From: F1-20-MAGs016 sp046086245
GTDB taxonomy: Bacteria > Planctomycetota > Planctomycetia > Pirellulales > UBA1268
Assembly: GCA_046086245.1 (NCBI GenBank)
Contig: JBJSXB010000276.1
Coordinates: 1 to 26,245, forward strand
Direction of reading: 5' to 3'
Length of the DNA: 26,245 bases
A program made the position numbers and the translations under genes. This document shows, one piece after another, positions 14,072-22,165 of this stretch. The notes beneath the pieces are model-generated. The model was not told the DNA's origin. It ran no database searches and worked only from the letters and a program-made list of their open reading frames with translations. Position 1 is the stretch's first letter. Each line of letters begins with the position of its first letter.

Positions 14072-15544
14072 TCAGCCGCCACGCTTGCGACGCCGCGCGT
14101 CCTTCTCGCGTTGCTTCTTCTGCCGGCGCCGCTCCTCGGCGGTGAGCCGCTTGCCGGTGTCCCCCTTGGGGCGGGCGAGACGAGCGGCGGGATTGGCGAG
14201 TTCCCCCTGGAGGCGCTGCATTTGGCGAACACGATCGGCCAAGCCCATCCCCGCCATCCCTTTCATCATCGCCGCCATGCCGTCGAACTGCTTGACCAGG
14301 TCGCTCACCTCGGCCGGTTCGACCCCGGCGCCGGCGGCGATCCGCCGTCGGCGCGACTGGTCGATCACCCGCGACGGCTGCCGCCGCTCCGCGGGGGTCA
14401 TCGAATCGATGATGCCGAACAGCCGACGCATGTCCTCCTCGATGTCGGTGCCGGCGAGCATCTCCTGGAGGCCGCCCATCCCGGGAATCATGCCCAGCAC
14501 CTTGCCCATCGGCCCGAGGCGGCGTGTCTGGAGGAGCATCTTCTTGAAATCGTCGAGCGTGAACTCCCCCTCGCGCAGCCGCTCCTCCTGTCGCCGCATC
14601 TCCTCCTGGTCGAACTTGCGTTGCGCCTCCTCGACGAGCGACACGACATCGCCCATGCCGAGGATCCGACCTGCCATCCGCTCCGGGTGGAACGGCTCCA
14701 GGGCATCGATCTGCTCGCCGGTGCCGATGAACTTGATCGGCACCCCGGTGACGCTCTTGACCGACAGGGCGGCGCCACCGCGGGCGTCGCCGTCGAGTTT
14801 GGTCATGATGACGGCGTCGAGTTCGAGCGCCTCGTTGAACGCCTTGGCGCTGCGCACCGCGTCCTGTCCGGTCATCGCGTCGACGACGAGATAGACCTGG
14901 TCGGGGGCGACCGTGCGGTCGATCCGTGCCAGCTCCTTCATGAGTGCCTCGTCGATCGCGAGGCGTCCCGCCGTGTCGAGGATGACCACCGAGTGTCCCT
15001 CGCGCTTGGCGCGGGCGACCCCGGCGGAACAGACGGCGACGGGATCGGCACCCGGACCATCGGGCACGTGCACCGGAAGCTCGAGTTGGCGGCCGAGGAT
15101 CGCCAGCTGCTCGATGGCGGCGGGACGTTGGAGGTCGGCGGCGACCAGCAGCACCCCGCGGCCCTGTTCCTTGATCCGCCGGGCGAGCTTCGCGCAGGAG
15201 GTCGTCTTGCCGGAACCCTGCAGCCCGCAGAGCATCAGGACGGTCGGCCGACCCGGCACGAAGGGGATCGTGTGATCCACCGGGCCCATCAACCCGATCA
15301 GTTCACGGTGGACGATGCCGACGAGTTGCTGGGCCGGATCGAGCGAATCCAGCACCCGCGCACCCACCGCCCCGTCGGCCACGCGATCGAGGAAGCCGTC
15401 GGCGACGTCGTAGGCGACGTCGGCTTCGAGCAAGGCCGTGCGGACGCTCTCCAGCCCCTCGCGCATGTTCGCCTCGGTGAGGCGACCGCGGCCACGGAGC
15501 GAGGCGAGGGCGGACGACAGTGACGACGAGAGCGATTCGAACAT
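14072..15544 (-). CDS. ffh: Signal recognition particle protein
   Basis: Ffh (SRP54) binds signal sequences of nascent inner-membrane proteins and, with SRP RNA and FtsY, delivers ribosomes to the translocon. The 490-residue product shows the N domain (1-95), the G domain with P-loop GLQGSGKTT (107-115), DTAGR (190-194) and TKLDGDARGG (248-257), and a Met-rich M domain (about 325-430) with repeated GM/MM elements. The RNA-binding helix reads SRRRRIAAGAG at 397-407, where the usual last-but-one Ser of the R-I-A-x-G-S-G motif is Ala. A highly basic tail ends the protein. ATG 15544 gives the standard M-F-E-S-L start; upstream in-frame codons have no similarity. A -10 box lies 27 nt upstream. Confidence 0.96.
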   Translation of the reverse strand: MFESLSSSLSSALASLRGRGRLTEANMREGLESVRTALLEADVAYDVADGFLDRVADGAVGARVLDSLDPAQQLVGIVHRELIGLMGPVDHTIPFVPGRPTVLMLCGLQGSGKTTSCAKLARRIKEQGRGVLLVAADLQRPAAIEQLAILGRQLELPVHVPDGPGADPVAVCSAGVARAKREGHSVVILDTAGRLAIDEALMKELARIDRTVAPDQVYLVVDAMTGQDAVRSAKAFNEALELDAVIMTKLDGDARGGAALSVKSVTGVPIKFIGTGEQIDALEPFHPERMAGRILGMGDVVSLVEEAQRKFDQEEMRRQEERLREGEFTLDDFKKMLLQTRRLGPMGKVLGMIPGMGGLQEMLAGTDIEEDMRRLFGIIDSMTPAERRQPSRVIDQSRRRRIAAGAGVEPAEVSDLVKQFDGMAAMMKGMAGMGLADRVRQMQRLQGELANPAARLARPKGDTGKRLTAEERRRQKKQREKDARRRKRGG

Positions 15545-15566
15545 GGCGGCCCGCCGCGGGGAAAAT

Positions 15567-15582
15567 CGCGAGTATAGTCGCG
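15567..15582 (-). promoter_or_regulatory. -10 region of the ffh promoter inside an inverted repeat
   Basis: On the minus strand TATACT (15576 to 15571) is followed by CGCG. The sequence CGCGA-GTATAG-TCGCG is a perfect 5-bp inverted repeat around the TA core, so a -10-like box followed by CGCG can be read on both strands. No -35 with normal spacing is seen (TTGACG at 15586-15581 is only 4 nt away). The position, 27 nt before the ffh ATG, suits a short leader. Confidence 0.5.
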
Positions 15583-15789
15583 TCAATGGCCCCCCGCGCG
15601 GCCGTGCCACGGGGCCGTCGCGGCAGCGCGGACAGGGCCGCGCGTCACGCAACGGCGTCGCTCGCGACGTGGTGTCGCGCGGCGGCGTCCTGATGCCGCG
15701 ACCACCGGGGGGCGAACCGGCCCGCGGCAGCCCGCCGTCGCGCACGACGGGACGGCGACCATGCGGCCCGGCAACCCCTTTCGGCCGAC

Positions 15790-15831
15790 GCCGATCGGCA
15801 GGACGCGCCGATCGGCTGCAGACCGATCAGC
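15790..15831. repeat. Three GCCGATCGGC-type palindromic units after the small lipoprotein gene
   Basis: GCCGATCGGC occurs at 15790-15799 and 15807-15816, and a variant CCGATCAGC at 15823-15831 overlaps the stop codon of the minus-strand lipoprotein gene. Units are 16-17 bp apart. Each is palindromic and together they can form alternative hairpins; there is no T-tract. They could stabilise or terminate the lipoprotein transcript. Confidence 0.45.
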
Positions 15832-16129
15832 TGAACGTACCGACGGGCATCGCCGGCTGCGGCACGGGAGTGCCCCCCGGCACCGCCCCTTCGCAGCAGG
15901 GCGCCGCCGATGGCTCGCACGCGGCGGGCTCGCACGCGGGGCCGCAGGCCGGTGCGCAGGCCGGTGCCGGCGCACCGCGAAGCAGGCCGGTGCCACAGCC
16001 CGAACCGCACGGCGTGCCGAACTCCAGGAACGACGGCCGCCGGCAATTGAGCCCTCCGAAGCAGCTCCCGCAACCGGGCGCGGCCACGAGGCTCGCCAGC
16101 ACGATCGACACACACGCGAGACGGGACAT
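15827..16129 (-). CDS. Small Cys-rich lipoprotein
   Basis: A 100-residue predicted lipoprotein from ATG 16129, with GGAG 8 nt upstream. The first 20 residues are a typical signal (M-S-R-L-A-C-V-S-I-V-L-A-S-L-V) ending in a slightly non-standard lipobox A-P-G-C. The mature part is strikingly Cys-, Ala- and Pro-rich with repeated C-x3-C and A-C-x-P-A-C spacings (about residues 20-85). No enzymatic motif is visible. Short Cys/Pro-rich envelope proteins of this type recur in planctomycetes and could be cross-linked structural components, which is speculative. It is monocistronic, between ffh and the divergent hydrolase gene. Confidence 0.7.
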   Translation of the reverse strand: MSRLACVSIVLASLVAAPGCGSCFGGLNCRRPSFLEFGTPCGSGCGTGLLRGAPAPACAPACGPACEPAACEPSAAPCCEGAVPGGTPVPQPAMPVGTFS

Positions 16130-16375
16130 GCGGCAACTCCACGACAGCGAACGGGTCGGCAAACGGGCCGTTCCGGTCCCGCCATGGCTCACGGAGCGGT
16201 GACCTTCAACCCTAGCTCACGTTTTCCGCTCGTGCGGCGTCGGGGGTGGGGCGCCGATCCGTGTGTCGGTGCCATGTTGGCGGCCGGCCTCGCCTGCCAG
16301 CGTGTGGTACCGTTGCGATGCCGGGGAATGATCCTCCGGCCGCGCCGTGGGGCGCGACCCCAGCCGGTCTTTCGC

Positions 16376-17440
16376 ATGTCGTGCCACGACGCCGCCAGCC
16401 GCCGTCCGGCGCCCGGTGGGCGCTTCGATCGGGCCGTGCCCCCGTGGCTGGCGGCGGCGTGCCTGGTGGCGGCGGTTTGCCAGTCGGCGGTGAACGCCGA
16501 CGGGATCGCGGCGGCCCCCTGCCCACTCGACGTGTGGGCGGTGACGACGCGGTGCGGGGGCGACGCCCACGAGCACGTGCAGCGCTACGCCGGCAACGCC
16601 GGCTGGCAGCCCGATGACGCCGCGTCGCTGTTCGACGGCGGCCATCGTCCGCTGGTGGTGCTCGTCCACGGCAACCGGTATGGCCACGACGACGCCCTTC
16701 GGCAGGTGATCGATTTGGCGCGACGGATCGCCACCTGCTCCCCCTCCTGTCCCGATCCGCGCGTGGTCGTCTACTCGTGGCCGAGTGAGAAGGAGGGCAT
16801 CCTCCTCGGCGACGGCCGCCTCAAATACGATCGCGCGCGGTGCGAAGCGGACCGGTTCGCGACGTTTCTCGGCCGCGTCGAGCCGTGGCGGCCGGTGGGC
16901 ATCGTCGGGTACAGCTACGGCGCGTTGGTGACGCTCGGCGGCGTCGAGGCCGCCGTCGGCCGCGGTGCCGAAGCCGTTGCAGGACGGTGGTCCGAACGCG
17001 AGGGCGGCGTACACCTCCTCCTGGTCGCCTCGGCGGTGCGCGGAGACGCACTGGCCCCGCGCGGCCCGTACCATGCCGCGGCACGGGCGGCCGATCGCAT
17101 CGTCCTGATCAACAACTCCAGCGACCGCGTGCTCCGCTTTTTTCCCTGGATCGATCGTCGCTTCGCGACCGATGCCCTGGGCCGCGTCGGGATGCCCTCG
17201 CGCTGGCTCCCCGCCGGAGTCGAGTTCCGCCAGTACGACGCCGCCGCCGCCGTCGGCAAGGCGCATCGCTTCCAACTCTACCTCGACGCCGGCGGTGTCG
17301 CCCGGCAGATATGCACCGGGCTGCTCGACGGCCTCGCCACGACCGACACGGCGCCATGCGCGACCGGGTCGCGTGTGGTCGATACGATCGGAGGGCACGT
17401 GGCAACCGAGGCGTCGCCCGGCTCGGAACCCGCCGACTGA
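16376..17440 (+). CDS. Secreted alpha/beta-hydrolase-fold protein
   Basis: About 354 residues from ATG 16376; an in-frame ATG at 16328 is an alternative and neither has a clear ribosome site. A hydrophobic segment near residues 24-42 (W-L-A-A-A-C-L-V-A-A-V) acts as a signal peptide or anchor. The hydrolase core shows V-V-L-V-H-G-N-R-Y-G (oxyanion strand) and the nucleophile elbow G-Y-S-Y-G, which places a serine nucleophile. Candidate acid and base are the Asp in N-N-S-S-D-R-V and the His in G-K-A-H-R-F-Q-L-Y. This is the pattern of serine esterases/lipases of the DUF900-like type; substrate unknown. Several cysteines in the mature part (for example T-C-S-P-S-C) may form disulfides, consistent with export. 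It converges on the epimerase gene with a 13-nt gap. Confidence 0.8.
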   Translation: MSCHDAASRRPAPGGRFDRAVPPWLAAACLVAAVCQSAVNADGIAAAPCPLDVWAVTTRCGGDAHEHVQRYAGNAGWQPDDAASLFDGGHRPLVVLVHGNRYGHDDALRQVIDLARRIATCSPSCPDPRVVVYSWPSEKEGILLGDGRLKYDRARCEADRFATFLGRVEPWRPVGIVGYSYGALVTLGGVEAAVGRGAEAVAGRWSEREGGVHLLLVASAVRGDALAPRGPYHAAARAADRIVLINNSSDRVLRFFPWIDRRFATDALGRVGMPSRWLPAGVEFRQYDAAAAVGKAHRFQLYLDAGGVARQICTGLLDGLATTDTAPCATGSRVVDTIGGHVATEASPGSEPAD

Positions 17441-17453
17441 CGCCCGGCGCCGC

Positions 17454-18425
17454 TCAGCCGCAGCGGGCGCGGTCTGCGAACCACGCGGCGGTCTGGGCGA
17501 GACCCGCGTCGAGACCGGTCTCGACGCGCCATCCCAACAGCGCGACGGCCCGTGAAGCATCGACGAGGTTCGAACGCAGGTCGCCCGCCCGCGGCGGCCC
17601 GTGGGTGGGGTGCGGCAGCCGGCGGTCCGCGCCAAGGCGGGCGCCGAGCGCCGCCCGCAGCCGTGTTTCGAGTTCGATCACGTCGACGCCGATACCGGTG
17701 CCGACGTTGAGGGGCGTGACGTGGCCCCTCGGCATGGCGTCGTTCGTGGCGGCCAGCGCGAGGCGGTTCGCCCGGGCGACATCCGCGACGAACACGTAGT
17801 CGCGCACGTACCGGCCGTCGCCGTTGATCGTGGCCGGTTCGCCGGCGAGCAGCCGGTTGAGGAAGATCGCGACGACGCCGGCTTCGCCGTGGGGATTCTG
17901 TCGTGGCCCGTAGACGTTGGAGTAGCGAAGGGCGGCCGTCGACAGGCCATGTTCGCGGGCGAAGAACCCCAGGTACCGCTCCCCGACCCACTTCGTGATC
18001 CCGTAGGGGCTCATCGGGTCGGCGGGCGCGTCTTCGCGGGCCGGCGTGACGACGTCGCCGTAGAGCACGCCGCCGCTCGAGGCGAAGACAACGCGGTGGC
18101 AACCGGCATCGACCGCCGCCGCGAGCACATGGATCAGCCCGAGGCAATTGACACGGGCATCGAAGGCGGGCTCGCGTACCGAGCGACTCACCGACATCTG
18201 TGCCGCCTGGTGGCAGATCGCGTCAGGACGCTCCGCGTTCACGACCCGGCGCACGGCCGCCTCGTCGCAGATGTCGGCGACGTGGAGCGGCACGGCGGCA
18301 GGCAGATTGTCACGGCTGCCGGTCGAGAGATCGTCGAGCACGGCGACCGCATGGCCGTCGGCCAACAGCCCGTCGACGACATGGCTCCCGATGAATCCCG
18401 CGCCACCGGTGACGAGGATCTTCAT
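17454..18425 (-). CDS. NAD-dependent sugar epimerase/dehydratase (GalE-like SDR)
   Basis: A 323-residue extended short-chain dehydrogenase acting on nucleotide sugars, of the UDP-glucose/UDP-GlcNAc 4-epimerase type. Features: NAD-binding GGAGFIGS (7-14), the acidic residue pair D-D-L-S at 31-34, the catalytic Ser at 116-117 in F-A-S-S-G-G, and Tyr141-x3-Lys145 in S-P-Y-G-I-T-K, then the R-Y-S-N-V-Y-G-P-R-Q-N-P sugar-binding segment. The C-terminus matches the usual N-V-G-T-G and A-x-x-x-L-G-W elements. The start ATG overlaps the glycosyltransferase stop as ATGA, so translation is coupled. Last gene of the glycan operon; it probably supplies an epimerised UDP-sugar. Exact substrate cannot be told from sequence. 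Confidence 0.9.
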   Translation of the reverse strand: MKILVTGGAGFIGSHVVDGLLADGHAVAVLDDLSTGSRDNLPAAVPLHVADICDEAAVRRVVNAERPDAICHQAAQMSVSRSVREPAFDARVNCLGLIHVLAAAVDAGCHRVVFASSGGVLYGDVVTPAREDAPADPMSPYGITKWVGERYLGFFAREHGLSTAALRYSNVYGPRQNPHGEAGVVAIFLNRLLAGEPATINGDGRYVRDYVFVADVARANRLALAATNDAMPRGHVTPLNVGTGIGVDVIELETRLRAALGARLGADRRLPHPTHGPPRAGDLRSNLVDASRAVALLGWRVETGLDAGLAQTAAWFADRARCG

Positions 18426-19777
18426 GCCGCCGTTTTCGCCAGGGTGTCGCCGTAGATGCGCAGATAGTCGCCGGCGGCCCGCTCCCACGAGAATCGCGCG
18501 GCACGATCCCGCAGGCGACGGGCATGGTCGGGGACGCGTGCCGCGTCCTCGAGGCCCCGCCGCAGCACGTCCAGCATGTGGTCGGGATCGAACGAATGCC
18601 AGTAGAAACCCTCGTCGCCGGCGACTTCGGGCAGGCTCGTCCGCCGCGCGAGGAACACCGCCTTGCCCAGTTGCATCGCCTCGATCACAGGCAGGCCGAA
18701 GCCTTCGGCCAGCGACGGCACGAAGACGGCCTGGCAGTGCTGATAGAGCCATTGCCGGTCGCCGTCGGTGATCTCCCCCGGCAGGAGGACACGGCCGCCG
18801 AGCCGCCGGGCATCGATTTCGCGCCGCAACCATTCGCCGTACGGTGTCGCGCAGCGCCCCGCGATCACCAATCGCATGCCCGGCATCCGTTCGACGAGCG
18901 GCAGGAGGGCGTGGCAATTCTTGTGTGGCAGCGCGACTCCGACGGCGAGATAGAAGGGACCGGGCGGCAGGAACGCGGGGGGCCGCGGCGAGGCGGGGGG
19001 CGGCGCCGGCACCCCGGGAAAGACGACGTGCAGCGGCCGGCCGCCGAGGTCGAGATGCGCCTCGACGTCATCCGCCACGAACCGGGAGATCGTCACCACG
19101 GCGGCGGCGCGATCGACCTTCGCCTGCACCGCCGCCAACTTGCGTCGCCGTGTCCGCGGCCGCTCGCGGTGGCGATCGTCGTGGAGAAAGTTGAGATCGT
19201 GGATGGTGAGGACGACGGGCACGCGCGGGTCGAACGGCAGGTATTTGCTCGTCTGGCTCGTGACGTGCCAGAGGTCGTAGCGGCTCCGTCGGCGAAACGG
19301 TCGTGCCAGGGGGCGCACGTAGCGTGCGAACGCCTCCTTGCGCCAGGGCCTGACCTCGAGGTGCTCGACGGCGGCGACGATGCCGCCGCGATCCGCCCGC
19401 GGATGGGCGAGGAAGACCGGATCGATCGCCCCTCGACCGGCGCGCACGAGGGCGTCGGCGAGGTGGCTGCAGAATCGGCCCAGACCGCAATTGGCGTGCT
19501 TGGTCCGCTCGAGATCGACGACGACGCGCGGCAGGCGACCGGCGGCGCATGGCGATGGCAGGATCGGCATCGGTACCCCGACGACCCGGACGGCCCGCCG
19601 GCCGGACGGGGCCGGGGCATGGCGGGCTGATCGCTCCGCGCGGAGCGTCGGCGGAGGTATCGGCAGGGGCGGCGGCGGAATCCCCCCGTGGGACGGTGCA
19701 GCGGCAAGGTCGTCGCGCCGGGGCAGTCGGGGAGGGATGGGGCGATGGGGCGCGTGGTGCCGGGTGCGGTGCCGCAT
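18422..19777 (-). CDS. GT4-family glycosyltransferase (paralogue A)
   Basis: A retaining GT-B glycosyltransferase. The catalytic chain starts near residue 70 (M-P-I-L-P-S-P, ATG 19570) and shows R-V-V-V-D-L-E, C-G-L-G-R-F-C (acceptor-side loop), V-L-T-I-H-D-L-N-F-L-H, L-P-H-K-N (nucleotide-sugar binding), L-P-G-E-I-T-D, and the E-x7-E motif E-G-F-G-L-P-V-I-E. The frame also opens at ATG 19777, which overlaps the upstream stop as TGATG; that form adds 69 His/Pro/Arg-rich residues of unconvincing character, so the real start may be 19570. It is clearly related to the GT at 23620-24858 throughout (same R-V-V-V-D-L-E, P-H-K-N, R-R-T-S-L-P-E blocks). Its stop overlaps the epimerase start by 4 nt. 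Confidence 0.88.
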   Translation of the reverse strand: MRHRTRHHAPHRPIPPRLPRRDDLAAAPSHGGIPPPPLPIPPPTLRAERSARHAPAPSGRRAVRVVGVPMPILPSPCAAGRLPRVVVDLERTKHANCGLGRFCSHLADALVRAGRGAIDPVFLAHPRADRGGIVAAVEHLEVRPWRKEAFARYVRPLARPFRRRSRYDLWHVTSQTSKYLPFDPRVPVVLTIHDLNFLHDDRHRERPRTRRRKLAAVQAKVDRAAAVVTISRFVADDVEAHLDLGGRPLHVVFPGVPAPPPASPRPPAFLPPGPFYLAVGVALPHKNCHALLPLVERMPGMRLVIAGRCATPYGEWLRREIDARRLGGRVLLPGEITDGDRQWLYQHCQAVFVPSLAEGFGLPVIEAMQLGKAVFLARRTSLPEVAGDEGFYWHSFDPDHMLDVLRRGLEDAARVPDHARRLRDRAARFSWERAAGDYLRIYGDTLAKTAA

Positions 19778-22110
19778 CAGCCGGCGGCGCGGCGAGTCCC
19801 ACTCCCGATTCCCAGCGCTGCCAGGAGCGCCTCGGCGTACCGCGCGTGGCAGTGCTCCGCGGCGTAGGCCTCGCGCGCGGGCTCGTCACGGCCCCCGCCG
19901 GTCGCGATCCACGATTCGAGCGCCGCCGCGACCGCGGCGGCATCGAGGTCATCCCCCACGCGGGCGACGGTGGACGGCGCGTCGAGCGCGGCGGCCAGAT
20001 CGACGTTGGCCACGGTCGGCAGGCCCGCCGCGATGCAATCGACCAGCGCCCCGGAAAGCTGGCCGAAGCGATGCTTGCGCAGTTGGATGCCGTAGTCGGC
20101 GGCGAGCAACCAGTCGCGGTAACCGCCCTCGTCGATCCAGTCGTCGCCGACATGGACGGCGTCGCCGATCCCCAGCCGCGCCGCCCGGGCGCGCAGCATC
20201 GCCGCCTGGTTGCCGGCCCGGCCCACGAAGCGCAGCGTCACGTCGTGGCCGCGGCGGCGGAGCAGCGCGATCGCGTCGATGCAGGTGTCGGGACCCTTGA
20301 GTGGGGAGACGATCCCCAGCGACACCACGACGATCGCGCCGGGTGCGATGGCGAGTCGCTGCCGCAGGTGTCGCCGTGCCTCGAGGCCGACATCGGCGGC
20401 GGTGAACGAGCGCTGGACGCTGAAGGGAAGGTGGATCGGGCGCCGCCCGTACTGGCGATCGATCGTCTCCGCGAGCGCGGCGCTGTGGACGATCAGCGGC
20501 GTCGCCGACGCGACCACCTCGCCGAGAAACAATCGCGGCAGCGAGTCGGGATGCTCGATCCATCCGGCGAGTTCGCGCCGCGACACGCGGCGTCCCAATT
20601 CCGTCTCGACCCGGGCGCGGAGGCCGGCGGGGCCGCGCCACCAACCGTAGAGGTCGGTGAGCCGCGAGTCGTGCAGGATGCAGGGTCCGCCGAAGCGCGC
20701 GTGGAGGTCGAGGATCCGCCCGTGATAGCGCGAATTGCCGAGGACCGTTACGACCGTCGCGTAGTCGGGGCGGAGGAACGGCGCCGGACCGATCGGCGCC
20801 ACGCGCCGTACGAAGGGGGGACGGGCCGCGTCCGGACGGTCGCAGTACACGTCGACGTCGACATGGCGGGCGAGGGCTTCGGTCATCCCCGCGGTGTAGT
20901 CGGCGACCCCGGAACGGTCGGGCGGGAACGGGGAGAGCAGGGCGATGGCGGGCCGCGCGCGGCGCGGGATTCCCACGACGGGACGCGGGGCGCGATACCG
21001 TGTCGCGATCGCCGTCCAGACGCGGCGGCCGACCGCCTCGCCGGTGAATCGCCGGGTCGTGCCGCGCTGCGACGCCACCAGGCTCGCCCGGTAGTCGGCG
21101 GAGGTGCCGACCGACACGATCCGTTCGGCGAGTGCGTCGGCGTCGGTGGCCGGAAAGCGGGCCCGCTCGTCGGCCACCAGTTCGCGGTGCGGCGGGGTGT
21201 CGGAGAAGAACACCGGTGCGCCGCAGGCGATAGCCTCGGTGACCGGAATCGAGAACCCCTCGGCGAGGCTGGCGGCGATGGTCGCCGACGCGTGACCGTA
21301 CCACGCCGCCAGCGTGTGGTCGTCGACGTGGTCGAGGAACCGGACGGCTGGTCTCCCGGAGGAATCCCGAGCCACCTCGCGCTCCGTGCGGCGGCGGATC
21401 CGGTGCGGATAGCCACCGGCGACGACGAGGGTCGGCACGCGCGGCATGCGGCGGGCGGCCAGTGCGTGGGCGCGCACGACGGTCTCGAGATTCTTGCGTG
21501 CGTCGGCGCCACCGACGAACAACAGGTAGTCGCCCTCGATGCCGGGCGGCCGCGGGCCGATCACCGCGCGCCCGTCGACGAGGGCCTCGAACACGGGGCG
21601 CAGAGCGACGCCCGTGACCGCGATCCGCTCCGGATCGATGCCTTGCCGGGCCTGCAGCTCGCCGGCGCAGGACTCGGAGATCGGCAGGAACAACCGCATC
21701 GACTCCAGCCATTTCCACGCCGCGGCGTACGTGAGGCGCGTGGTGGCACGAGCGAGGTAGCGGGCTGGGTACTGGAGCGGGATGAAGTCGTAGATCACCG
21801 CGCAGGGGAGGATGTTGGGCCGATCGAGGAGCCGTGCGGGCGGCAGCGTGTCGTGGGTCAGCGGCGAGAGGTGGAGGAACACCGCCGGCCGACCCGGTTC
21901 CGGTTCGGTGAAGCTCGGCCGGACCTCGTCGCACAACCCGACGACGGCCGTGCCGGGGGCGGGGAGGCGCGGATCGCACAGGCCGACGATCCGTACCGTC
22001 CCGTCCGAGCAGCGGCGCAGCGCCTCCAGCACGCATGCCGAGTGCGAGCCGATGCCACGGTGGGCGTACACGGGATCCTGCAGCGGCCTGATGTCGGCGA
22101 GAATGAGCAT
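19777..22110 (-). CDS. Tandem double GT4 glycosyltransferase
   Basis: A 777-residue protein with two complete GT-B units in one chain. The first (about 1-385) starts M-L-I-L-A-D-I-R-P-L-Q and carries V-G-G-A-D-A-R-K-N-L-E and the E-x7-E motif E-G-F-S-I-P-V-T-E. The second (about 395-777) starts S-P-F-P-P-D-R-S-G-V-A-D-Y, a common GT4 opening, and has S-L-G-I-V-S-P-L-K-G; its equivalent of E-x7-E reads G-Q-L-S-G-A-L-V-D, with Gln for the first Glu and Asp for the second. ATG 22110 fits the domain start; a GTG at 22161, 4 nt after the previous stop, is also open. No clear ribosome site. Double GTs of this kind can add two sugars in turn during polysaccharide repeat assembly; donors are unknown. 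Confidence 0.9.
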   Translation of the reverse strand: MLILADIRPLQDPVYAHRGIGSHSACVLEALRRCSDGTVRIVGLCDPRLPAPGTAVVGLCDEVRPSFTEPEPGRPAVFLHLSPLTHDTLPPARLLDRPNILPCAVIYDFIPLQYPARYLARATTRLTYAAAWKWLESMRLFLPISESCAGELQARQGIDPERIAVTGVALRPVFEALVDGRAVIGPRPPGIEGDYLLFVGGADARKNLETVVRAHALAARRMPRVPTLVVAGGYPHRIRRRTEREVARDSSGRPAVRFLDHVDDHTLAAWYGHASATIAASLAEGFSIPVTEAIACGAPVFFSDTPPHRELVADERARFPATDADALAERIVSVGTSADYRASLVASQRGTTRRFTGEAVGRRVWTAIATRYRAPRPVVGIPRRARPAIALLSPFPPDRSGVADYTAGMTEALARHVDVDVYCDRPDAARPPFVRRVAPIGPAPFLRPDYATVVTVLGNSRYHGRILDLHARFGGPCILHDSRLTDLYGWWRGPAGLRARVETELGRRVSRRELAGWIEHPDSLPRLFLGEVVASATPLIVHSAALAETIDRQYGRRPIHLPFSVQRSFTAADVGLEARRHLRQRLAIAPGAIVVVSLGIVSPLKGPDTCIDAIALLRRRGHDVTLRFVGRAGNQAAMLRARAARLGIGDAVHVGDDWIDEGGYRDWLLAADYGIQLRKHRFGQLSGALVDCIAAGLPTVANVDLAAALDAPSTVARVGDDLDAAAVAAALESWIATGGGRDEPAREAYAAEHCHARYAEALLAALGIGSGTRRAAG

Positions 22111-22165
22111 GGGCCGCGGGCTGCGGGAAGTGAAACGCCGTCGCTCCGGCCGCCGTGGCACGGGT

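Noticed and set aside
13691..15523. 610-residue plus-strand frame
   Set aside because: Antisense to ffh, whose P-loop, G motifs and M domain are on the minus strand.
15545..15826. SRP RNA or other structured RNA beside ffh
   Set aside because: I looked for an SRP-RNA-like domain IV loop and saw none; only GC-rich sequence with nonspecific pairing.
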